Source: Alternaria dauci
Taxonomy: Eukaryota > Ascomycota > Dothideomycetes > Pleosporales > Pleosporaceae
Assembly: GCF_042100115.1 (NCBI RefSeq)
Contig: NC_091273.1
Location: 4,588,001-4,652,000, forward strand
Length of the DNA: 64,000 nucleotides
Direction of reading: 5' to 3'
Shown in pieces: positions 1 to 11,386 of the stretch; position 1 is the stretch's first letter, and every line of letters starts with the position of its first letter. Both the position numbers and the translations under genes were made by a program. A model generated the notes under the pieces. The model saw nothing but the letters and a program-made list of their open reading frames with translations, searched no databases and was not told the origin of the DNA.

Positions 1-1127
1 CAGCAGGCATGAAGACGCCGTGGCAGCGGTTGAGGCTTCGTGCCCAGCCCCGGTGGCATGACAGGGCTTACTCAACTCATCCTTCGAGATGCCATCTTTG
101 TCGTGTGGGCGACAGCCATGTGGCGCGGTCTGGCAGTATCGCGCTTATCCCCGATGGCCATGATCAGATGCGCGGTCCTTTTTCGCAATGTGAGCGTCAC
201 GACGCTGATGAGGGTTGATAGGACGGAAGACGAGGATTGGAGGAATTCAGGATCGGCATCTCGCTTACATTAAGCTTGATGAAGACATCCACCGCCTCGG
301 CAGGCGCCATGCCGCACGTGAGCAGCTACTCTACACGAACACGGCTGCCGTTTATTGAAGCGCCTAGTCCGTCCATATGCACGGCTGAACCACAGGCGCG
401 CCTTATTGTGTTGGTCCAAAGCTTGTCTGTCATCGCTTTCGCCGTACGACGCCACCTAGGTATGCTTGTCCTGGACAAGCCCGCGGAACCATCTTATGTG
501 TGATTTTGCATCACCTTTGCGTCGAAACATCGAGGCGTCTCATGCTATCGCCACGGCTTTCCGAATTTGTGTAGAAGCGCGTCCGACGCAAAAGTGGTCA
601 GCACCTTATAAAGACTGCAACGGGACGCCTTACGATAACAGAAAGCCCATTTACCGACCATGGCTGTTCGCCGTCAGCTCGCGTAGTACAGCGCATGTCG
701 CAGCGCTGAATACGGCCAAGGCCGTAGTGAGGTAACAGAAGTTCACACCTTCCCAACGCTGTGGTAGCTACGGCCAAATCCCGCCCCGTCTGACCCTTGC
801 ATGTCTCCTCCTCATCTGTTCTCAAACTCGACAATCTCCGCCACCAGCACCAGTCCTTCGTATAACATGCGCCGTGCTACAACACACGGCACGCCTAATG
901 ACAGTTGGTCATACATACGTAACGCCAAGTACATCGATAGACATGATCAGCCCAGGCACATGTCGCTGAGCACTTGGGCTTTGGCCGTCTTTACGTCGCT
1001 GCATCGATGGTGCCAATCACTTAGGGCAGAGATACGCTGCCTCAGCTTTACCTGAGCAACTCGACAAGTTAATTGCTTAGGCCCGACCCTTACAACAGTA
1101 ACCATCACTCTAGACAGCCAGAATACC
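1..1127. other. No gene seen
   Basis: Only short overlapping frames with no recognisable domain and no convincing splice-linked exons occur here. The composition is balanced, with no AT-rich RIP character and no transposon signature. The stretch lies downstream of the minus-strand gene that ends at 1128, so its right part probably holds that gene's 3' UTR. Confidence 0.5.
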
Positions 1128-2030
1128 TTACATAGCACTACCCTTCTCCTGCAACGCCCTCAACCTCTCCGGCGTAACAACGCTCAACGCCATCGCCCCA
1201 CCAATCACCACACCCAACAACAACACCACAAACAAATACATCGGATCCACTCTGCTTTCGCTTCCCCTCACACCCTTCTCCGCTCCAGGCGCATACGGCC
1301 CCACCATCTTCTTCAACGGCTTAACCCCGTGTTTCTGCGCATACTCATACCCCCGCCTCATACCGGGCAGTCCATCGATACTCAACTGACTCTTCCACGC
1401 CCAGTAGTAATCCATACTCTCCTTCTCATCTCCACCTTTGTGCTTTTCTTCCTTTTTCCTAAAGTGCTCGTTCAAAATGTCGCGGTGGCCAACAAAGTCG
1501 TAGTACGGGACCGAAAAGCCGCAGCTTGTGCCGCATTGGTGCACGTCGACTATGATGATGCTACGGGAACCTGGGATGGTTTCGACCTTGTGGTCAGAGA
1601 CAAAGGCTGAGTACTCTGCTGTGCCGTTTTCGAGGGCGCGCCCCGTGCCCCATATGCGGACGATCTTGGGGGGACCGACAAAGGCCATGAACTGTCAAGG
1701 AAACCGTTAATATACACAATATCTAGTCATTCTCCTGCTTATTTCGTACTGCGCTCAAATCGGTCTTTGGGGGGAGAGGGGATGATTTACCATGACGCAG
1801 ATCCTCCCATTTCCTGGTTCGTGAAGATGCGCGTGTGTCTCCACCCCACTCCCGGTAAGATCCATATACCAAAAGGTTCGCTCATCGAGGACACCAAAGT
1901 TCTGACCTCCTTTGGGTGAGATGTTGATGTGGCCTTCGCCCGACAAAGGCGCTGTGCCCACCCAGAGCATTTGCTGTTCTTTGATCCATGGCACTAGACT
2001 GTTGGGAATGGTTTCGTAAAAGACGCCCAT
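1128..2030 (-). CDS. Pyridoxamine 5'-phosphate oxidase-like FMN-binding protein with C-terminal membrane anchor
   Basis: Two exons, 2030..1791 and 1691..1128, are joined across a 99-nt intron (GTAAAT...CAG) to give 267 residues. The join reads RICVM-FMAFVGPPKIVR, the continuous core of the fungal PNPOx-like split-barrel family. The N-terminal half (MGVFYETIPNSL, then GEGHINISPKGG and TFWYMDLTGSGVET) is also typical of that family. Known members bind FMN or a related cofactor, but their substrates are mostly unknown, so vitamin B6 oxidation should not be assumed. After the barrel there is a charged linker and one hydrophobic segment near the C-terminus (MYLFVVLLLGVVIGGAMAL), which suggests a tail anchor in an internal membrane. 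I chose the ATG at 2030 because family members begin at this motif; an in-frame ATG at 2078 would add 16 residues. Family call is firm; substrate and location are inference. Confidence 0.85.
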
Positions 2031-2761
2031 CTTGATGAGGTGTGTTTGCTGTTCCCGAACTACGAGTAGCTGAAACAATGGAAGCAGATGTATTTGTGGT
2101 GAAGGTTCGACGAGGTCTCGGGGAAAGAGGTATTACTGTGATGATACCGTTCGCGGCAAGGCAGAAGGTAGCCAACAGACGCCAGAAAACGCAACGCCTA
2201 GGACAGAAAGGAAGCTTCACCAACAGTTTTCTTGTCAAATGTCGTGAGACCAGACGCAGCCCTCCAACTCACATATGATTCACAGCTCGTCAAACGCTCA
2301 ACCGTACACTGGTGCCACCGGCAATGAGTCCGCGGCCGGTATTGTTCGTGCGTGGGCTGCCTTATCTCCAATTTTGAAGTTCTTTAGCACCGATCAGACT
2401 CTCGCTCGCTGAAGCTAATTAATCTCAAGGACGCCTTCGCGAGTAGTGATGTATAAAGATCCAAAGTTCTGGCAGCGGGGTATGCGATCGGGGTAAGCCG
2501 AGGATGTGGGTCAACGGTCTGACATGCCGTGATTGGTTCAATGGAAAGTACTGATTGATAATTGAGGTGTCGCAAGGGAGATAAGGGGAGAGTATGCATA
2601 TGTGCTTCATATGTCGCACGTGCAACATGCCGACCAAGAGATGCAATGATTGTGGTCTCATTCGAGAGTAGATATAGTTACACAACATACCGAACCAGAC
2701 ACCAGTATTAAAGCTTCGAGATAACCCACTGTCTCTCAACTACACGTTGGAGTCAGGTTTC
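2031..2761. other. Intergenic: upstream region of the PNPOx-like gene, 3' side of DUG2
   Basis: No coding frame with recognisable content is seen. The stretch must contain the promoter and 5' UTR of the gene starting at 2030 and the 3' UTR of DUG2, which ends at 2762. No distinct regulatory motif stands out. Confidence 0.4.
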
Positions 2762-5756
2762 TCATTTCTTCGGCAGCTCCCGAAACACCTCCTTGAAAAT
2801 CTTCTTGCTGTTATACAGATTTACTAGTCTCAGACGCTCATTGTCCAGATGCGCGCTATCACTTGCCTGGCCGCACGGTAGATGCGCAGCTGGAGCATTG
2901 AATTCCTTCTCCAGGAACCTGATACTGGGAATAGAGCCACCCTCCCGGATATAGAGAGGCTTGCGAGACACTTCTTCGCTTCGAGTGGGGTCAGGCGTCG
3001 AAGTACCAGACGACAAAACAGGTCCCGAGAGAGCTGGATCTGATGAGTTTGCCAGAGTATTTGATGTCGCAGGCACGGGTTTGTCTTTGGTAGCAGGCGT
3101 TGTCGATTCGGCATTCGCTTGCGATAATGGCGAGAAGTAGTCTGGCGCCTTGGCTGTAGATATACTCTCTCGCCTCTGGCCGAGTGTCGGACCCCATACT
3201 GACATGATAGCGCGCTCAAGCGTCTGGAAGATCTCGTTGTTGAAGTCACCAAGCCACGGCTCAGCTTGGTGATCTATTGTTACCTTGAGTTGGTTCTTTG
3301 AGTCGAGCTCCTCGAACTCTGATTGTAAAAAGGACTTTAGGCTCTCTGCTACGTCGCCCGCTTCTTGGTTTGGCACTAGCCGTATGGAAAGTGCGGCTTT
3401 GGCAAGACGTGGAATAATAGTTGAGTTATCAGGACCAGAGGTTTGGAAACGATGAATGGTGAGTGATGCTTCTCGCCATCTCCGCATCAGCGACTGTGCT
3501 AGTTCCTCGGCGTCGCCAAGGTCTGGGTTACTACGCAACAGCGTCCTGGTTATCTCAGTGTAAAGCTCCTTCTCATCGTCGGTCAATGGTAGGATGGGAT
3601 CATAAAACCCCGGTATTTGGACTTTGCCATGACGCGCAGTCAATCGTGAAAGCAGCATGACTAGATCTTTGAGGGGCTCGTCTAGCAGAGCACTTCCATC
3701 TACACCACTGTGTAGGTCGGGATGCTTACTCTCAATCTGCACAGTGGCGTGTATGACTCCTCGAAGCCCATACGTTAGGCACGGTACGTGATCGTCGAGC
3801 CAGTAGCTGTTAGCCAACAGGATCCAATCAACGTCACCAATGAGATCTTTCCGAGATTGCACAGCCTTCTCGAACCCACGAGAGCCACTTTCCTCTTCAC
3901 CTTCAATCAGGAAGATTATGTCAGAGTCCAAGCTCTGCTCGTTGGCAAGCTCATGGGCCGCGTAGATGGCGGCCATGATCGGTCCTTTGTTGTCAGAAGC
4001 GCCCCGACCATACAAGTAGCCTCCTTCTCCCGTCAGCGCGAAGGGGTCGTGTTTCCACTTGAGGTGCTCGTTTTCTGCAGGGATAACATCGTAGTGCCCA
4101 TAGAACAGAATCTTCTTACGCGAGGCCGCCGTAGCCGGATTGCCGCGAAACTTGGCGAATACAATTGGGTTGTACTCGCTTGTATTGATCATCTCGGTCA
4201 CAGCGCCAAAATTGTGGAAAACGGAGCGCAAGTACGACGCCCCTCTGCGGCAGTCAGCGCGATATTTGGGCAGCGATGATACGGTCCGAAAAGAAACAAA
4301 CTGGCTCAGGGACTCCACCATGAGATCTGCACCACGCATTAGTTGGGCTAATCAAAGTTTCCAACGTGTACACACCATTGTTACTTCTGCGTGAGACGGC
4401 ACTGGGCTCCGCGCAATCTCTGACTTCCCAGATAACCACTGTATTATCGTTGCCGCCCGTGACGAGCGTGGGCTTGTCATTGTAGCGGGTAAAGGCGGAA
4501 GCGAGGATTAAGCCGTCGTGTGCTTTGAAGGAGGTGATGGTCTCGTAGTGCTCATTGAATTTCTGTCAATATTAGTCATACTCCTTACAAAGTGGCCGCC
4601 AACACTCACCTGCATGACGCCCGTCTTACCGCCAGCGTAGAGAACACCGGCACCCATTGTCAAGGTATGCACATCGCCAGTGGTCGCTTTAAGACTTCTC
4701 ACTAGTTGTCGGGTCTCGAGGTCCCATACGTTGATTTCGCCGTCGAAGCGTCCGCTGTACAGAAAGGAACCTTCTCGTGCGAGGGAGAGGATAGATTCAC
4801 CTTCCTCCCTCCCATCTTCCAGAGTGTAGATGCTCGTTATGGCACCACGCTGCGCAGGATCTATCCGCCATAGCAAGATACGCCCGTCGCCTCCACCAGA
4901 GACGAGAATCTCCTCAGATGGCGCCTCTGGCAGTACCCCTGTTCCCAAGAGCATGCAATGTACGTATCCGTAGTGGGCAAACTGGCAGATATCATGGCTG
5001 TCAATCTGCAGTTCTTGCCCGCCTACTGCGTCTCGTGGCCGTGTGTCTGCGCCGCTGGGCTTCGGAGTCTGCGCGCCGCCAGGACCGAGGGAGTCGAAAA
5101 ACTTGTTCTTCCGTTCGGCAGGATGCGAAGAGAGACTTGGAGCTGGTCGAGTGTCTTTCTCTTTCAGGTCGTACCACTGCCATTGTCAGCGCGTGCACCT
5201 TGCCATCAGCCTTGCTCCATACTTGGATGCTTGTGTTCTGGGCTCCGAGGTAAACAGTGCGATGGTGGGACGAGTATGCGACGCAGAAGATGTCTCCGAT
5301 ATCGTACGGCGACCAGAGGGCGTACAGGTGTCTGAAGGTCGACGTGCACCAGACCTGCTGACTTAGCACGTGCCATGTCCAACATTCCAGACGCTCTTAC
5401 ATTGACAATGGGATCTGCTGCGCTCGAGAAGAGCCACTTGCGGTCGTGCGACAGGCACAAGCCGAGCACGCTGCCCTTGTGCGCGTGTATGACGCTGCGT
5501 CGGTCGTAGGTCTCGAGACTGTACACCTGCACGTCATCAGTCTAGAGCGTCCAGAGCTCACTTAGACACGTACCAGGATCTCCCCGCCCTGTGTACCTGC
5601 GAAGATGTACTGTGACGATACGGCCAGCGCAAGTATCGATTTGTCGTGCTTCATGCGATGCGAGAGCGCAGGCGTGGGATTCGCATCGGGGGCCGCTCGG
5701 TCTGCGCCCCGCATCTCCATGATGCTGTCATGCTGCGGAGGCGCTGCTGGGGGCAT
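2762..5756 (-). CDS. DUG2: Dug2-type glutathione-degradation subunit: WD40 repeats plus M20 peptidase domain
   Basis: Dug2 works with Dug3 as a cytosolic amidotransferase-type complex that cleaves the gamma-glutamyl bond of glutathione, with Dug1 finishing the Cys-Gly dipeptide. I read six exons on the minus strand: 5756..5574, 5526..5401, 5354..5223, 5176..4610, 4562..4376 and 4326..2762, in frame throughout, giving about 919 residues (the yeast protein is about 878). The first half is WD40-like (ILALAVSSQYIFAGTQGGEI; ILVSGGGDGRILLW; LVTGGNDNTVVIW). The second half is an M20 metallopeptidase domain with YGHYDVIPAE, YGRGASDNKGP and IEGEEESGS, which hold the metal and catalytic residues, then PDLHSGVDG. 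It ends with REGGSIPSIRFLEKEF. The insert of about 60 Ser/Thr/Pro-rich residues in the last third is typical of fungal versions. The N-terminus is the weak point: an open acidic frame runs from an ATG at 6243 to a good donor at 5918 and could be an extra first exon. Confidence 0.87.
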
Positions 5757-8002
5757 GGTCAGCCTGGCTCGCGGAGTGTATTTGGTGTGTCTGCATGGTC
5801 GCGTCGACGGCTTTCGCGATTTGGTGTGGGAGCGAGTGAGCGATGACGGAAGAATCAGGGTCCAGTCAGCCAAATGGCGCCGGCTGCGGGGCCAGGTGCA
5901 TCGCCCAAGTAGACGTACCTTTGACGCCTACCTCACCACTCCCGACTTGCTGTGATGTAAGCGTTCCAGATAAGTTGCACATGGTCCTTCGTTCTGCCGA
6001 GCTGCAGGCTGCGAGGAGATGAAAAGGAAAGAAGACACACGACGAGAATGGAGCCGGATCGTGCTTCACCGTGTGGGAAAGAGGAAGTTGTTCATCGGCC
6101 TCGTCTACATCGCTCAGTGTAGAGTTTGAGGACGTCTCGTCGTCTCGCCATGATCTCTCAGGCGAGCTCGAGCCTTGGTGCTCGCACATGGTAACAAGCT
6201 CACCGCTTCTACATGGCGAGCGATTTTGCTGCAATGACGCCATTTCGGAGGGTGAGGATGTCTACGTCTTACAGGAAGCTGAGATGGCGGGTTATCATCG
6301 CTGCTTCCTTTTTTTCTCGATTGTTGCAGCAGCACAGTAAGTCATAGCAAGCGCATAAGGGTGCTGACATGTGTGTGTGTGTGTGTGTGTGCGCCAGCGT
6401 GCAGTGACTGTACAATCGGTGTATGCACCTATCCCACCCTTGGCTGCGCGCTGTCCGTCGTCATGCAATCGCTACTCGAGTCCGCAAGCATAGAATGAAG
6501 ATTCCAAGTTCACCGTTCGCGGACCCGAAGACGCGGTCGCGCTACAAAGAACGACTCGCAACGTTGAAGCTACTCATTCGCATGACGCTGTCTGCATGGC
6601 GTCGAGTCGCTCTACACCTAGGCTAAGGAGACTTGGGACAGCCTCACGGGAACTTGCATATTAGGGGGCGGGAGTGGGAGGCTCGTATCGTATGCAGGTG
6701 GAGGACTTTGAGAGAAGATCGTCGGTGTGCATTCTGGAACGCTCTCGCTGCCGACTTGAAAAGTGCGAAGCGTGGCCGGGGATTGGACAGGAAAAGGGAA
6801 ATCGACGAGCAGCCATGAGTAATGCATAGCTCAACAGCTGCTTGAATCGACAGCCCCTAGGTAGTCGTCGAAATGGGAAATGCCTCACCAGGGCGTACCT
6901 TACTGTCCGCGTGGGAAACGTGGTAAAAGTGGGTAGAGAAAAAGGAGCGTGGATGACGGTGAAACCCAGACTACAGCCACACCGAAGGCGATGCAGTCGA
7001 GGCTGCTAGACCTCGGACAGCCGAAAATGACGCGGCTTTGCCCATCGTTTGTCCAACCAAGATGGCATCTTGAGCAACTTCAGCTGGATGTTGCTGGGCT
7101 TTTCGAGTCTCGATCGAGCGCCCCCACGCTTGAGGCGCACCGCCACAGGTGGACGCCACAGCATACACAGCCATGGCTCGCGCGGTAAGGGCAACATTCC
7201 CAGCTGGAGACTGTTCCTAGGGGCGATCATGCCAACAGGACAATGATTGACAATCTCGGTTCTAGACGCTCCAGGATGAGATTTGGGCAGCAATTGTCGG
7301 GTTAACGCTGCCAGATGGCATGCATTGTTGCATCAGCACGCGTGAGAACTGAGGCTGCAGCGAATGAGTTGTCCACTCAGCAGCGACACGTTCACGACGG
7401 CTGCAGTAACAAAGCATGAATGGAATCTGCACCAATGGCAGGCAAAGCCGGTTGCCCTAATAGGCAGCGTCTCGCTGTCCGCATAGCCGGCGTCATGGAA
7501 GCGCCTCCAGTTACAGGGCGACACGCGCTTCGACTATGCCAGGAGTGTACTGGTTGAGGCTTCACGACGCAGCCTACGAACCAGGGCAGGACGTCACAGA
7601 GATGACTAGCAAAGTATGCGGGCAGTCTCGTGAATGGCTTTGCTGCAGGTCGCTTCGGCCACTCTGATCGCTCCCCGCGTCCCACCATCATGACGGGCTG
7701 CGTGTCTGCGTCGGCAAAAATCGCCTCACTCCGCGCGTAGTCTTCCGACAATAACGCCGCCAGGACTGAGTCTGAAATTCCTTATAGTCTCAGCCAGACC
7801 TGCGACGACTCTGGTGATCCAGGTGGGACCTTGTGGAGTTGCGCCAGCTGCCGTTTCCGCGAGCACTGATACATGCTCACCGCCGCCTTTTAGGCCCAGC
7901 ACACAAGTACCATTCTCACCGCAACGCCTACTCCCGTCACACAAAACCCCTCCTTGCCGCGCTGTGCAGCTGCTGCAGGAACACAACGTCTCATACGTCA
8001 GA
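5757..8002. other. Divergent intergenic region between DUG2 and the 8.0 kb gene
   Basis: About 2.2 kb without an assured gene. The left 490 bases contain an open minus-strand frame (6243..5866), rich in Ser, Asp and Glu, that may be an upstream DUG2 exon or 5' leader. A (TG)11 microsatellite sits at 6370-6391. Several CCTAGG hexamers occur (6618, 6856 and near 7216). From 6900 to 7990 I see only short frames with no protein character. Confidence 0.45.
6370..6391. repeat. (TG)11 microsatellite
   Basis: Uninterrupted TG dinucleotide run of 22 bases in the intergenic region upstream of DUG2. Likely length-polymorphic among isolates. Confidence 0.95.
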
Positions 8003-9447
8003 ATGGCCGTCGGACTCGGAGAGACTATCACTGTGATTAACAAGAGTGGAAAGGTAGTGAGCAGTGTGAGTTTGCCCGCCCCTCCGATAAGCTTGCTAGC
8101 TCCCCCCGATAAGCCTCGTACTCGTTACTGACTACCCGCCCCCAGAGCAAGCACATTGTCAACGTCTTCAAGGAGGCCAAGGCCGCCTACCGCGAGCGCA
8201 AGGCTGAGATCAAAGCGGAGCGCGATGCCGTCGTGAAGGAGAGGGAAGTTGCCAAGAAGGCCATCCGCGCTGCCACCGACAACGACGATGCCCGCTCCCA
8301 GGTCTCGCACCGCTCAAAGCACTCGCACCGCAAGCATGACCGGCCCACCATGGAACGCGGCTACAGCGACAGCTTCTACGCCAACGACAGCCCGCGCAGC
8401 AGCAAGCACCGCTTCGAAGATGACCTCGGCGCACACGACGCGCACAACAAGGAAATTGCCAGGAGGAATTCCGACCAGGCCGTCCAGCGCTCATCCCAAG
8501 TCAAGTCGCGATCCAAGTCCGTCGACATGGACCTCTGCTACGGCGACGTGCCCCCGCCCCTGCCCGAGCCAAAGTACAACGACCTCGAGCTCAAGGAGAA
8601 GGCTTCCAAGATCGAGATGCTCCTCGACGAGGCCAACTGCCTCCAACATACCGCCACCGCCATGATTGAGAATCTGCAAAAGAACCCCGAGGCTCTTGCC
8701 GCCGTATCTCTCACACTCGCCGAGATTAGCGCCATCGTGGGTAAGATGGGACCTGGCGTGCTCACGGCGCTCAAGGGCAGCTTCCCAGCCGTAGCTGCTC
8801 TACTCCTCAGCCCGCAGTTCATGATCGCCGGAGGTGTCGCTGTCGGTGTCACCATCGTCGCGCTCGGAGGGTACAAGATCATCAAGAAGATGCAGGCACA
8901 GCCCGAGGTCGAGGCGCCTATGCCAGCCGCGCCTCAAATGCCTTTACCTGTCCGTGCTGCCACCATGCCGCTGCCCATCGAAGACTCCAACAACGAGCTC
9001 GACGAGTTGGAGCCCCAGGAGCTAAGCCGTGTAGAGAAGTGGCGCCGCGGCATCGCCGACGTCGAGGCCAACAGCTCCGGCACCAGCGTCGACGGCGAAT
9101 TCATCACACCCGAGGTATCACGCACGCTTTGTGCGGCTGGCGTGCTCGATGAAGATGATCTCAAGTCCCGTCGCAGCACCAGGTCCAAGAGGACCAGCGA
9201 CTCAAAACACAGGGAGCACAAGTCGCATCGCTCGCCAAAGTCTGAAATCAGTGTCAAGACCAGCAAGACTTCCGACAGCAGGCGTCATTCCAGCAAGGAA
9301 AAGTCCAGCAAGGAGAAGGTCGCCTCCAGCAAAGCCGCCCCCAGCGTCTCAAGCAAATCCGGTAAAGAAAGCAGCAAAACCAAGAAGAAGGAAAAAGAGC
9401 CTTCGGGCCTGAAGATGTTGTTCCGCGCTCACACTGTCGCCGTCTAA
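8003..9447 (+). CDS. Conserved-looking uncharacterised protein: charged, Lys/Ser-rich, with one glycine-rich hydrophobic hairpin
   Basis: I do not recognise a named family. Exon 1 (8003..8065) encodes MAVGLGETITVINKSGKVVS and joins across an 80-nt GTGAGT...CAG intron to exon 2 (8146..9447), giving 454 residues. The first 60 or so residues of exon 2 are strongly charged and probably helical (KEAKAAYRERKAEIKAERD). A His/Ser/Arg-rich linker follows, then a moderately conserved-looking block (LKEKASKIEMLLDEANCL) leading into a hydrophobic stretch of about 45 residues with many glycines (LLLSPQFMIAGGVAVGVTIV). The C-terminal 150 residues are Ser/Lys repeats (SSKEKSSKEK) with a basic end. The hydrophobic stretch could be a membrane hairpin. 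The start is set by the short exon 1, which gives a clean phase-0 join. High third-position GC leaves long antisense frames open here; they are shadows. Confidence 0.85.
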
Positions 9448-10477
9448 TTGTCCTTTACCGCCACGTCTCCTTCTCATCATCATAGCGTTTGGCGTTTCCT
9501 TCATCATCGCACGTCAGCATTTAGCGTTGCTTTCCTCTCCTCACGTTTATACCATTAGACGACGTTACATGGGCATATCAAGATCCCGTCGTTGGCCACT
9601 TGCTGCTTTGGAGTCCTTTTGGGTCGTTTGGCGCATGGCGAGATTTATGGGTCATGATTATCGCAAAGTACTACGAACCTTTTTACGCTGTTTTATGTAA
9701 CGCATACGTACCAATTACAAACTTACGGACTCACGAGAGAGAATTAATTCCTACCTTACCCTTACCACATTCACCCTTACCACGATCGCCCTCTGCCTTC
9801 CAACCCCTCGTCCCTTCCACGCTCCCAGCCGTCGCACCATCAGTCTAGCACCCCAGTACACACACCCTCTCCACTGCTTCCCCCCAGCCCCCGAATAACC
9901 TGTCTCTCCCCTTGACCGCAATTCGTTCTTTCCACGTATACTTACGATGCACGGTCATAGGAGAGCAATCTCGAAACAGCGGTGGCAAATTGAGGAGGCT
10001 GGTCACGCAAGATGTAGCTTACAAGAGTTAAGGAGGTGGCTGGGTACACGTACGACGAGGAGGCTGGGTACGCAGCGGAGTGGCGACGCACGGGATAAAA
10101 AGATGGAGAAGAAAAGGCGGTATGACGCTGCTCATGTCTGCGAGCTTTGATAGCAAAGGAGGTACGTGATGCTGATCTTGAACACGAACAGTCCCACTGA
10201 CAATAGGAACCTCTTGACCCATGCGCTTGAGACATGGCAACTCTCTGCAGTCGACGTGCGTATCTTGATAAATCCCAATTAGTCATTAGTTGGACGATCC
10301 CATCTTGGTGCCCCGCAGCCCACTCTTCTTGCGACTGCCATTCGAAGTAGAGGTCCCACGTCTATACGGCTACTACCACCCCGCTTCTATCTGCACATCA
10401 GAGCTTGTTGCGTTAACAAATTTTCGTTCTCGCCATCTCTGTATTCTGTATCATACACGTCTCAAATCATACACACA
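9448..10477. other. Intergenic: 3' side of the 8.0 kb gene and promoter of the SDR gene
   Basis: No coding frame is supported. The part from about 9750 to 9930 is pyrimidine-rich on the plus strand and contains a short direct repeat (ACCCTTACCAC twice near 9765 and 9780). The stretch from 10300 to 10477 leads into the SDR start with CAATCATACACACA-type leader sequence. Confidence 0.4.
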
Positions 10478-11386
10478 ATGGAAGCTCGATGGAAGCACGG
10501 CGGTGCCTTTTTCACAGATACACGCCACTCTACGAGCTACGACTACATATCGCCTTTGAAACTTGACCTGACAGGTAAACACGTCTTGGTCACCGGTGCA
10601 GCATGGGAAGACGGAGTTGGGTATGCCACAGCTACAGCATTTGCGCGTGCGGGAGCGGCAGTAATCGCAGTGGCTGATCTACATGGAGTATCGGACGAGT
10701 TGGCCTCAAAGTTGAGAGAAGTCGCAAAGGAAGCTGGACGCGCCGAGCCTACAGTAGTATGTTGCACGGTCGACATATCAAAACTAGACAGTGTGCAAGC
10801 CATGCATGAGACCCTTTCGAAGCCTCTCGATGGGCGTCTGGACATTGTTGTAAACAATGCGGCCCACATGGAACCGTACGTGTCATTCCTTGAGACCGAT
10901 CCAGACGTATACTGGCGATCCTACGAGGTCAATGTCCGCGGCCTCTTCAACATGTCCCGCGTCTTCCTGCCTTTACAACTCGCAACAAAAGCCAATCACA
11001 ACGGCCTCTGCACAATGATCAACGTATCCTCCTCCGGCGCCCTGACTGCCCGTCCAGGCAGCGGAAGTTACCGCAGCTCCAAACTTTCCATCCTACGCTG
11101 GACAGAAACCTTGCAGCTGGAATACGCTGATCAAGGTCTTCTGGCGATCTGTGTAAACCCTGGTGCGATCAAGACTAAGATTACAGAGACGGCGCCTGAG
11201 GAGGTGAGGAACCGGTTTCAGGATCGGCCCGAGGTTGCGGGTGATACGATTGCTTGGCTAGGAGCGGAAACGAAAGAGTGGTTGGCGGGGAGGTATGTGA
11301 GTTGTACGTGGGACATGGAGGAGCTTGTACAGAAGAAGGATGAGATTGTTGAGGAAGATAAACTGAAGATGCGAATGGCCTTTTAA
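10478..11386 (+). CDS. Short-chain dehydrogenase/reductase
   Basis: A single-exon gene of 302 residues with the classical SDR layout. The nucleotide-binding beta-strand and loop are KHVLVTGAAWEDGVGYATA, the structural motif is VVNNAAH, the catalytic Ser lies in INVSSSGAL and the Tyr/Lys pair is YRSSK. The motif after the active site is CVNPGAIKTK. The family reduces or oxidises alcohol/carbonyl groups with NAD(P)H; the substrate cannot be told. One oddity is the glycine loop: TG is followed by five residues before GVG instead of the usual three. There is no signal peptide, so the protein is probably cytosolic. The stop codon overlaps that of the convergent gene at 11383 (TTAA palindrome), so the two transcripts must overlap at their 3' ends. 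Confidence 0.93.
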   Translation: MEARWKHGGAFFTDTRHSTSYDYISPLKLDLTGKHVLVTGAAWEDGVGYATATAFARAGAAVIAVADLHGVSDELASKLREVAKEAGRAEPTVVCCTVDISKLDSVQAMHETLSKPLDGRLDIVVNNAAHMEPYVSFLETDPDVYWRSYEVNVRGLFNMSRVFLPLQLATKANHNGLCTMINVSSSGALTARPGSGSYRSSKLSILRWTETLQLEYADQGLLAICVNPGAIKTKITETAPEEVRNRFQDRPEVAGDTIAWLGAETKEWLAGRYVSCTWDMEELVQKKDEIVEEDKLKMRMAF

